Shown here in pieces: positions 23,701-35,700 of a stretch of 64,000 bases of DNA; the stretch's first letter is position 1, and each line of letters opens with the position of its first letter. Source of the DNA: Porites lobata (Eukaryota > Cnidaria > Anthozoa > Scleractinia > Poritidae); contig CALNXK010000013.1 of assembly GCA_942486035.1 (NCBI GenBank), positions 2,936,001 through 3,000,000 on the forward strand, written 5' to 3'. Below the pieces are notes generated by a model. It had not been told where the DNA came from. It did no database searches and worked only from the letters and a program-made list of their open reading frames with translations. The position numbers were made by a program, and so were the translations under genes.

Positions 23701-26700
23701 ACGAGAAGGTAAGCTTGTTGAGAACTTAAAAATATTTTGAATGAATAATAAAACAATTATTTAATTCGGCTTTCGTAGGATGTGAAGAATTATGCAGATC
23801 TGCATAATTCTTCACATCATACTCAGCCTCATTCAATAATTGCTAAATATACTTAATACAATCATTGACGTCTCAGGGAGTGACTGACGTTAATGTTGGT
23901 ATGATCTAAGCGTTTTCCAAATTTGGTCATTGCCAGCTGGTCATAAAGAATAATTCAGCGGATTAAAGCCAAACCAAAAAGGGAGAATATTTTGAATGAA
24001 TAATTAACACAAACATTCACTCCTTTAAGCCCTAATATCCACACAAAAATTCTCCAAACTGATTTTGATACATTTCCGTAAAGAATTAATTGAGAGAATC
24101 TGATAAAATATCAAGGCATTTTCAATTTGGTAATAATTTTTTTAATTCTCATAACCTGGCCTCTTGACAATCTGTGGATATTGTTGGGAGAAAATTGATG
24201 TTGGTCACCATTGGGCCTTAAAGGGTTAAGACTCTTTGAATTCTTCGTACTGTTTAACTAAACTTTACAACGCCAATAATGTAATTTCGTTTGTCAGCAA
24301 CACATACCTGGTAGCAGGTCTCTCTCTATTTTTCCATCATCTTCGTTTCTGGCAAGCCATCGGTGACAAGGGAAGACAAAATGTTGATTGTGTGCTGGTA
24401 CATCTACAGCAACTTCCTCAAGAAACCATCCTGGGGCAGAGCCATTATTGTCATGTCCGATACGAAGCTTCTGGACCTGTATGGTTAGAAAAGTAAGATG
24501 GTGTTACGATGAACCACAGCGAGGTCGGCACCACTGAGCTTTATTCTTCACGTTAACAAGGCATTTATCCTAAGCTAGGGGTGCTTACCACCATCCGGTT
24601 TAAAATATCGTGCATTAACGTGAAATTATTAAATTTGACGTGGTGGGAAAACGATCCACCGCTACAAGTATATCGAAATCAGCTGGACAGACTTGAAAGA
24701 GTACAAAAATTGCATCGCCTCGAATCACCGCGCATATGTTTGAAGTTTTCTACACGGGAATTTCTGCTTTCCAATGTAATGGGCAAGTACCATAGTTCTT
24801 GCGCTGCTTTGGCTCAGAATTTAACAGTAAGCCAGCTTCACTCGGAAGACAAAAGCTACATATAGATTCTGTCTGTTTTGTATTGGTGGTAGGCTAAAAT
24901 GCAGTTAAAGAATGCTTTTACCACAGATTGGTTATCGATTGGTTATCGACTTAAGGTTGATATAATCATTACCTCGCTAACAGACCGGTAAAATGTAAGG
25001 CAAAGCCGAAAGACAAGTGAGAAGCTTCCACCCGACAAACCGTAACAAAATTCTATTTAGAGTCGTTAAAAAGTGCATGATGGATTGTTGGAGTTTTGTG
25101 CGGTATCCAGCAGATCGACAGTCAGAATTAAATTCTCCCGCTTATTTCACATTTTACAGGGACAACACTGCCACTTTAGTTCGATCAAGTCTTCAAAATA
25201 ATTATAACCTCAACAATTTGAGGAGGCATGATCCAGCGTCGGCAGGGGTCCTGGGTTCGAGTCCCCTTGCTGGATTTGTTCTCGGACGTTACGAGTTCAC
25301 ACTTGTAAATAGTCAACAAATTAAATTCAATTTGCATTATTTGTCAAATAATTGTTTCAACTCTTTTGGAAAAGTAAGTCCGAATTCTGCTTTAAACAAC
25401 CCTATTTTTTCATTTTGTCACTCAGCGGAGGATCATTTTTCCGTAGAAATAAACTAGTTAAGTCCAAAATATGCAGTTTTAGTAACGATTAACTTGTCAA
25501 TCTAAGCCAAAGATGAAAACCTCAAAAACTGATAATGAGACAAACGTACCGTGCCAACATCAACAGTTTCCACAATAAATTTATCAAGTCTCCCTTTCTC
25601 GAATCTTTTTTCAGCTTTACCGCCCTGCCTCAGTTGAATCTTCTCTGTTTCCCCTTCACTCCCAATCAGCTGGAAATATACATTAGCATCTGTGCCAGCT
25701 GTAAACATCTCACCCGTCTTCACTGCTAAATGATAAGAAGTATCTGCATACAAAAAATATATAATAAAACGTTTAATGTAATGACTCTTGAAAACTTTGG
25801 TGTGAAAGTATGTCTTTCAGAAGTCGAAACAAAGCATTAGTGCGTGCTGTGGAGTGTTGTATTAAGGTTTAAGCCAGTTAGGCATCAGGATTTAGTATAT
25901 GTACGCGTGCGTAGTTTTTAATTTTTTTGGTTTCAGAACTGCTGGCTTAAGAGTTAAAGTGGAAGCCGCACCCATTTTTCATTTCCTATACTAGTACATT
26001 GTTAAACCCCTTATGTCTCGCACCCAGTTGTTTTCTATGACAAGGACCTTCACTTCGCAAAAACCCTATTTCCTTCCACTATGTATGAATGGTTCATTTA
26101 AATAAAATGCCAGGGTAACCCAAAGCTGTATATTTTTGCCTTGTTCATGAATAAATGTTTTATTGCCGGCGGAGCTTGCAGAAGAGGCAAGAAATTAAGT
26201 TCTCTCACAAAGAACGAAACCTAAACACACAGAGGAACCAACTGTGGAAGAATGTCAATCAGATCAGAAGAGTCTTAATCAACCATACTTGCTTCGACTA
26301 CTACTTCAAGACTTACTGATACCCCACAAGGAAGGGAACAGTTAAAGAAATGTGTCACGAAATTGCTTTTCAAAGTAACTGTTCATTTCGTTGTTTGGTT
26401 TGTAACATACTGATTAGGAGGCATATTAATATTTTGCTGAACAAGAAGATCTAATTCTGCCATTTTCATGCGATGTCTGCGCTTATAGGAAGGTCCCTTG
26501 CGAAACACCTGTTGACAAATATACACAATATTGACAAAACGAACTAGCCAGGTGTGGCACAGCCTTCTCACACCCATTAATAATTCATTAAGAAAATACA
26601 AAGGAAATTAATGTTTAATGGGCGTGGCGGTCTTGGTTGTCCTGGGAGAATCTCCTTCAAAAATGATTTTGTTTGAGAAGAATTTACTGTCTCCTCATCA

Positions 26701-29700
26701 CCAGATCAACCAGCCAGCAGTAGCAAGGGAAAATGGTGCGATCTTTTCAACTCTCTTCTCGCAGGATCTGGTGATGAAACACTCCTCTACAAATGATATA
26801 TTACCTTCCCATCACCCTTGCACTAACTTGGGCGGCCAATCTTGCAGTCTGTCAATCTAGAACATGACAACAAAACATCGCCATTACTATTAGTTGAATA
26901 AATGGGATACGAAAAGTACTGAAACGAATAATCAGCTATGTTAATTTTGTCACACTGTCAATCTAAAACATAACAACAAAACACCGCTATTAGAGATGAT
27001 CGAATAAAATGGGACTAAGTATTTAAAAGAGTCAAACCATGATATTCATGTTTTTTAAAAAGTATTTTGAAAACGCAGAATTTTGTTTTTTCATCTTTAA
27101 ATGCCTGTTAAAGCGGTGACAAGGATCAAAATGAAATTTGACAAAAACTGCATGACTGAGAGACTTAAAATTCCTGGCTGACTGTATGATTGACTGAAGT
27201 GGATAGTTTGAAAAGAAACTGTGGTGTGCATCAATCATTTTGCTCTTAAAAAGGGCTAGCGCTTGAAATGTCCGCCTTTTGAATCTTTTAACAATGGCAA
27301 ATCAACTTGACCAACTCAGTTAATAAAACTAAATTTTTGCAACCTACAGATCAACTGCTTTGTAACTAACATGCTGACCTAATTGCTGACTGATTGGTCA
27401 GTGCCCAACTTACTCTTTCTGACTGTTCTAACTGGCTGATAGACTGACAGACCAACTGACTGACAACTGACTGACTGCAACCGGTAACTGTCTTTTTAAT
27501 TGACTGACCGACCAACTTACAGTGCGCCTGCCTAATAGTGTGTGTGACTGACTGTTCAACTGATTGACTGGTACATTACAATGAAGCTGGAGGGCTGAGC
27601 TGGTGTTTTCAGTACTCACCTTTCCAATATTTACAGTCTCAACAGTAAACTTGTAAGTTCTGCCTTTCTCAAATTTATTAAGTGATGACCCCACAGGTCG
27701 CAGCATGATTTTGCTCGTCTCTCCTTCTTCTCCAAACAACTGAACATAAAGATTAGTGTCTGGGCTCAGAACCTCGCCTAGTTTGACTGACATTGTGTAG
27801 GAGGTGTCTGAAATGAAACAATTAACATTTAATAAAAAACAAAAACTAGACAGTACTGTTAACAAAGAAATAAATAATAAATTACAATGTACATACTTTA
27901 GAAACTACAACCAGTTGCAAAAGTACAATGCACTTGAGACAATGTACCATATTTTGGCTTAAATGGCCTGTTCATGATCTTGTGCTTGCGATCCCCCCTC
28001 CACCCGTTATCAAAGTTGCTAGCAATACAAGACCATGCTCAAGACTTGGAGGAACAACTTTGAATGGGAGGGAGGAGGGAGGTCAGTATTATACTAAAAG
28101 ACCTGTGACTAGCAGCGATTTGAAGCAAGACAGGTCATTTTCTCGTCGGAACGTGTCAACATTTTTGCAACTGGTTGTAGCACCACGATTGATAAGTGCA
28201 TTCCAGGACTTGTTTTGTTTCATGCTAATGATATACAGTGTTGTAGTAGCTACGCCAAAACCCTTAATCACACGCATCAAACTATCCTGCTTGTCTATGG
28301 GTGGATACTCTATTCTGACTGAACTGTTTGCAAAAAAATATGCTTTTTATCTAATGGAACTACTTATGGGAGTTTGAAGACAAAAGGAAGGTCATGTGCA
28401 TGTACAGTTTATGCATCAATTGTCTATAATGGGAATGCATAAATACAGAGTTTTCGTTAAAGTTTAAATAGTGGCTCTCTTATTTGACACAGAGAACTTT
28501 AACAGTGTTGGGATTTACTAGCTAAATGTACATGTAGAAAGGCATAAATAAGATTTGCAGTTATTTGCCTCAACATGATAAACTATGATACATGTAACAC
28601 ATTAAATTCATTCTCTAACAAGGGCTTCCATTTTTTTTTCATTTATTATGAGCTTACTTGGTAAAGGAGTGACTGCAAACATCTCCCTCTCGATTTTACC
28701 ATCATCAACATCTTGCGCAAGCCAGCAACGGCAAGGAAACTTGACTCGATCTTGGCGTGCAGGAACCTCCACTTCAACTTCCTCCACAAAAAACCCAGAG
28801 CCATAACCGGTGTGATCATGACTCAGCTTGATTCTGTCAACCTGAAAATTCGAAAGAAAAATTGAATGATGCAGCAGAATCTCATTAACCCCCTCAAGGG
28901 ATCTGTTTGTGTGACTGAGAGTCTTGCAAATGTATATTTGGGTCAAAGGGACATGACACAGCAATAGGGGTGTAACGATTCATATTCCTTGTGATTCAAT
29001 TCGATTTCAATTATTGTCTTTTGATTTCGATTCGATTATGTAAATTTTTCTGAATTGTTATACCATAACGTGTAACATTAACAACATGCAACCCTAAACC
29101 CTCAATTTGAGAATAGTAACAGGGACAGGAGGATTCACAGTTGCTTGGTTCGTTGCCATGTTTGAGAACCACACAAAGATGGTTTACCTTACTTGGAAAT
29201 TCTCAAGGGGTGGTTGAAGGACAGCATTTTACTAGGCAACACAACATGACGCACGAACTGCTATCGTCTTTGCTTGTCAATCAAAAACTCACATTTTAAA
29301 GAGTTCTGGATTCTGATTTTACAATATAATAACTCACTGAGGGCACCCTGGAAAAGGTATGCAAAAATCAAAGCAAAATCGAAACGTGGAAGCAAAGAAT
29401 CGTGAATCGAACAGAACGGTTCATAATCGAGATTAATCGAGAATTTGATTAATCATTACACCACTACACAGCAACAACAACATACATACTTTGTTTACAG
29501 GCAGCTATTACAACAACTGAAAAGATAAATACAACAACAGGCTGGATATATCGTACACATAACCTAAAACATAAAATTTTATTACAGAAAGGTATATTAC
29601 TTTGATATATTTTTCCCATTATCAAGACACAAAAATAATATAAATTATTTGACTGTAAATAAAAAATATATCAATGTAACGGTAGCTTTAAATAAAATTA

Positions 29701-32700
29701 CACACTATCACCTAGAATGTTAGCAGCAAAATACAAAATAATAAACATTTAGTTCATCATATTTGTATTTAAGTGATAAAATAAGAAACAAATAAGTGTA
29801 CCTTGCCAATGTCAACAGTGTCCACAGTAAATTTGTACGTCCTTCCTTTCTCAAACTTATTTCTGGTGTCACCTGCCTGCCTGAGCTGAATCTTTGCTGT
29901 GTTACCACGCTCACCAAAAAGCTGGATGTAAACATTGCCATCTGTCCCTGAACCTTTAACATCGCCCACCTTTATACTGAGATTATAAGTAGCTGAAAAA
30001 ATAACAATAAAAAAATGATACGTTCAAAGCTGATTAAATGCAAATGTAACGACCAAGTTAATATATTTGAAATAATTTTTCATTTTTGTTATTATCTTTA
30101 TGCTTTAGTGCCTCTTTGAAAATTATTTCATTGCTGTGCCTAAATATTTTGCCCTTTTACTACAGTTATATACATTTACTTTGTATAATATCGACACTTA
30201 AATCTACTAATAGATTTTAAAACTAACAGGACAAATTTACTGAACTGCATAAATCTTAAAGTTCAGATTTACATATGTAAAATCAAAAAAATAGTTTAGT
30301 CCACTCAGAAAGCATGTTATTGCCACACCCGAAACCGTTTGCTACAATAGTGCACTACAAGTATACATCATATCATATCATCAGTTACAAAAAAAAATGT
30401 GATGATGTACACTTTGTACATTTAAAAGGAACAAGAGGTTGATATTCCACTTCCAAGCTTTGATCATTTAGATTCACATCACAGTACATTTCACTCAGTC
30501 TGTAGATACAAATGCTTGGTATTGCTATGATGTGACAAAGTAATGAAAATGAAAGGCTTGTGATATATACATCACTTGTTTGAATGACATTTGCCCCAAC
30601 CATAGTAATAACAATAAAAATACTATGCAGTGTATACCCTACAGTAAATGTAACTCAATAATTAAGTGGAGACCTTAAAGGAACACCTAAAATACATACA
30701 ACATACTTTAAGTTATATGCAGGAAACTTTTAAGGTCACACTCAGTCACATGGAGTAAAAATGAGAATTTCCTTCTCTTCTCGACAGCACCTGTCTTGTG
30801 TTAGTTCACAATTGAATTAACAGTTCCAAATTTCTACAGATGAAATTTGACAAATTTCTACACCTACATACAAGGCAGCATATTTCAACTTTCACAGCCA
30901 CAAGACAACAGTGTGTGTAATAAAATTAACATCACAAGAATAAATGTAAAAAATGGTAATAATGTCAGTGGTATTTTGATTATAGTACAAACAAAGGCAA
31001 GCAAAAATTTAGTTGCAATTTAGCATTTTATAATTTTTTTTTTAAGTTTGATGGGAAAGCTTTTAAGTTGCTGTTTTAAGATTGCCCTTCAGTGAAACAA
31101 AATGAAATATAAACACTCGAGAGATCAGAAGATTAACATCAGAATATAAAACCAAGTATAGACCAACAGGTCGGTTGTCACATGTCTGTGTAATCCTATA
31201 AAAATTATGACTGAAAAGCACCCTGATACACCAACTGTATCTTTTACCAAAGGAACATCATAAAACATTGAAATATTAAATACCTTTTGGTTTTTCATCT
31301 GGTAAAACCAAAGGAAAAAATCTCATAAACAAAGATTGGGCATTCCACATGTCCATCTTGTACAAATTCAAATTCCAACACAATTTCCTTTTTATCATTA
31401 ATTATTCAAAGAAAGTCATAGACAAGATCAAAAACTAAATACCTTTCATTTTCCTTTACACCTGGTTTGACAAAGAACTGACAATTATGGTAAGAAATGA
31501 AAGCAATACTTACATCCCACATGGGAAACATTTCTTTTATTAATCAATTTATTTGAGCATATTAGGGCTTTAACCTTTTAATTTTTGATTGTAGCATATT
31601 CAACCACAGGCCTTTCATGAAATAAGCATGTCAATGGTGGTTACAAAAAACCAGACACTGTTGGACACAGGTTTTTAGTGTATACTGATAAATAATCAAA
31701 AACCAAAGACACTTTCAGATGAAATTACCCACAATGAATTTACATGCACTCCATGAAATATGGTTATTTTATTTAAATTAATTATTGTGATTGCATAATT
31801 ATTCAAAATTCAGTCTTGGCACTTTTAAATATCCTGAGGCAAAATCAGTAAAATCAATTTAAAGATTTAGCTCGCATAAATTGGATTTGTTTCAAGAACA
31901 CTTATATAAAAAAATGTGATGGGAAAAAGTGAAAAAAGGTACAGGTAAGTCCTGACCTTAAATGGAAAAAAAAAAAGCAAAACAGTAATTTAATTTATTT
32001 GCACATTGTTGGGGTCAATTAAGCCTCACTGTCAAGTTTTTGATTTAAATGATGTGGCTTCCATTAGAATCACAAGAACTTGACCATAATTCAGCAGAAA
32101 CAAAGAAAAAACAGATTCACCTGCAAACTGTAAAGTTAAAACTATATATACCTCTCCACAAGCAAATCTAAAAGAAAGTGTTCATGAGTCATGACAATTA
32201 AGATTCTCAACAAAAACGAGATTGATGTTTAAGTGAGCTGTATGTAGTAACGTTGGAACTTACTGCTTTGCCGCCCAGATGCGCTAGATGATCGTGGAAT
32301 GGTGGATGATGATGATGGTGTTCCCCCAGATAAGGATGTGCGAGGTAAAGATTGGCTTGTGTTGCGATAAGCTTTAGTACTAACAGAACTAGACTGAGAT
32401 GAATGGCGTGAACCTGAAAAGAACCATTCATATACAGTACTTACGTAGGAAATAAAAATCCATTACATTTGGGATAAAAAAATTATTAATATATACTTTA
32501 TGGCAACAGATTCTGGTTGCACTGCATGTTAACTTGCATTCTATTTCACTAGTACAGCTGCAGTGGACACTATCATACCGTTACATAAATGATCAGTAAT
32601 TTTTTTCAACACATAGGAATTGCAAAATCATATGATTATATACGATTTGTGGTTTCAGGGTAAAAGATGACTTATCTGTTGTAACTGTTTTTCGTTTACA

Positions 32701-35700
32701 TCCCCCGTTAGTTCTGACTAGATATCATACTGTAGGAAAGCCACACTTTAAAAGTTGGAACATTGTAATAAGGGTGTCACAATAGCATGAAATTGAAAGT
32801 GTAAGACTTTGTTACCTGTGGGTGTATGATATCCATCTGACAAGTGTCCAGATGAAACATTAGTTGGTGTCTGTCTACCATCAGAACCTGGACCACTTTG
32901 ACTACCAGGACTGTATGGTCGTTTGTAATCTTCAACAGAAGATTGAGATCCTGGGCCGTGTCGTCCTGATCGATACTCATCTCCAGGAATATATTGTTTT
33001 GTTACAGTTCTTGGAGCATTTCCATTGACAGCTCTGTTGTCAAATGTGTACCGTTCGATTGTTGTTTGAGCACTACCAGGGTCATATGTATCTTGCACAA
33101 CTTTACCATCTACTGTCCTTAATGTGCGGACTTCTGTTCTTGTTACAACCTTCTTTACTGTTTGCCCAGGTGTCAGGTCTGTTACAAAGAAAAATGTTGT
33201 TTACTCCTCAAGTAGACATGTCAATAATGCTGTAAAAACCACACTATACATGTACTTTAAGATAAGAATTAATAATTATAAACTTTTCCTGAGGATCAAA
33301 TTTAACTGAGTGAAATATAAGATAAATGTACAATGTACATGTACATGTATATATCAATAAATAGCAATATTTATCAATAATAACATAAAAGGCTGAAAAC
33401 TGAGAGATTAACCTACTAAATCTGTTAAATACAAACACCAATGAAAAACCAGGTGAGCTTTTGAAAATAACATATTAAATTCACATGTGAAAAGATTGCT
33501 GTTGCTATGGCCACAAACATGTAATATAAATGGCACCTTTCACAGCATAAAAAGGTATTAATTTGTTAAAGTTAAGTGGTTTAGTACTTATTTGGTGTCT
33601 ATATAATAACTGGAACATAACATGGATGCTTGGAGATTAGAAATTTCTCATAAATTCTCTTGTAAAATATTATTTTTTTAACACTCGAAGAGAAATTTTG
33701 TATCTCCACACATGCAGCCATGTAACATCCTCATGTATATATTGAATTTGCGTCATGCAGCAGCACCTGCTTCCATTAGATCTTTTTCCCAGTTTTGATT
33801 CATGAGTGCATTGGAGCGGATTCCAGATAGTGCACTTTTGCCGTTAACTAAACTCCTGTCATAGAATGGTTCTTGATCATCCCTATAACATAAAAAATGA
33901 AACATAAAGAGCTTCATATAACATAGAAATACGTGACAGCAAACATGTTTATAGCTCAACATTAATAATACAGATTTCTATGTATCTTGTGAAAATGCCC
34001 TCAGATTTAAAAGCATGTTGTCGTCCAAAAACAGTGGCGGTTTCTTCAAGCCATTTCCACCAGAAAGTAAGGCTATAATAGACTGTACATGTATTCTGTC
34101 ACTTTAAGATGTAAAATTGCTACAGTGTAGGTATATGCAATGACCCAGAATTGCCAATAGAAAGGTGAGAACATTGTCACGAGAAACTTCATCGCCGGGT
34201 CAAACTTGTTACAAAAATTAATGTAGTTGGTGGTGAATCTATGTCACGGCTTAAGTTTTATTGTAAGTTAGTAAGTACACAAAATATTTAAAAAAATTGA
34301 CTGTTTTTCGAAGCCATCAGTTTCTATTACTAATCTGGTTTCATGAACTGATCGTAAAGTAACCTTTTGCTATTTATTATTGGTAGTTCAATGGTCAAGT
34401 CAAAACAAAAGAGCATAACTGACAACTCTAAAAATGATAAAAACTAAGATAATTCCTGTAAAGCAATCTAAATTAAAGTTAGAGTACATGTATGCTAATA
34501 CATGTAAGTTTTCTATCCTGGAATTTTTTGCTCTGTTTACTTTAAATAGAAAGAAACTGTAAAGCATTTAATTTGGCAGTACAGAGTGGTTGCATTAGTT
34601 CATTTGTAAATTAACCACTGATCTTCACAAGCATGTACCGTAGTATAGAAATTGACCTCTAAATTGGTGTTCTTTAAAGACGATGGTGAAATAGTGAACT
34701 GGTACCAGACACTTTTGCTCATCATTATTAATTAATACATAATATCTTTAGCAGGGGCGTAGCCAGGATTTTTCAAAGGGGGGGTCACAGAGGCTACTCA
34801 CCAGATTGTCATGTCGTATTATCGCGGCATGAAGGCCCATATTAACTAAAGACAGGAGCCGTTGACGAAAATACTTTACAAAAAAAAAATTTTTAAAAAG
34901 TGGGCTTCTCAAAAATGGCTTTTACGGCCAAGATATTGTCATGGCGTTTTCGTTTGCTCAAAAGAAGGCCTACCAAGGGGGGGTCACGGGCACCCCAGGA
35001 CCCCCCCTAGCTACGCCCCTGTTTAGTCCTCTCAAATGGAGTAAACGTACAAAATTAACAATTTTGCTCAACATTTTAAGGATAGCCATGATGAGAATTG
35101 CATGACATACCTTGAGTCAGACAAACCTCTTTCTTGAAGGACTTTCCTGAAAGTAAAAAACAAATAATCAGCCAAGAATCACATGCACATGCTATGCATA
35201 ATTATAAGATCAATGGATGTCTCCGTGGCCCAAATTATAACTTAACACAGATAATTTATTGTCTATGTTCAACAAAAATTCCTTAATTAGTAAAATTAAA
35301 ACATTGTGTATAGTGTAAGTGCTGCATGCAAGAAAATAACAGCAACAGAAAACTTAAACTAGTGATTGAACATAACTGAGGAAAAAAAATTCTTGGATTT
35401 GAATGCTTAACAGTGTATAATTTTAAGCTTTAAGGTATACTTTCAAACAGACATTGATTGATTGATTTAATTTTCTCAATTGTCACTAATTTATTGTCTT
35501 TATTTATAAGTGACTTGTAGTATATTATTATGAAGGAACAACCACAATCACAAGTTATAAAAATTCTTATAAAAAATATTTAAGTAAACTGATGCAAAGT
35601 TCTACATACAGAGCAAACACTGCATACAATATATTAACCACCTCTAAAAAGCAAACATCTCATAGAAGACATTGATTGATTGATTGATTTTCTCCATAAT

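Noticed and set aside
25245..25290. A tRNA gene
   Set aside because: It has a good B box but no A box at the right distance and no acceptor stem; best explained as a SINE.
26383..26601. An extra coding exon of the catenin gene
   Set aside because: It fits the unpaired PLAT exon in entry phase but its exit phase does not match the next exon, and the peptide resembles nothing known. Kept only as a low-confidence feature.
27428..27865. 145-aa frame as a PLAT gene fragment
   Set aside because: The first part is the unpaired PLAT exon; the rest is read-through past a strong splice donor into a CTGA-type simple repeat.
16628..29992. A separate LOXHD1 gene nested inside a catenin gene
   Set aside because: The PLAT exons have no start codon or terminal exon of their own, share strand and phase with the catenin exons on both sides, and leave only 149 bp before the first armadillo exon. 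It is not formally excluded without transcripts.
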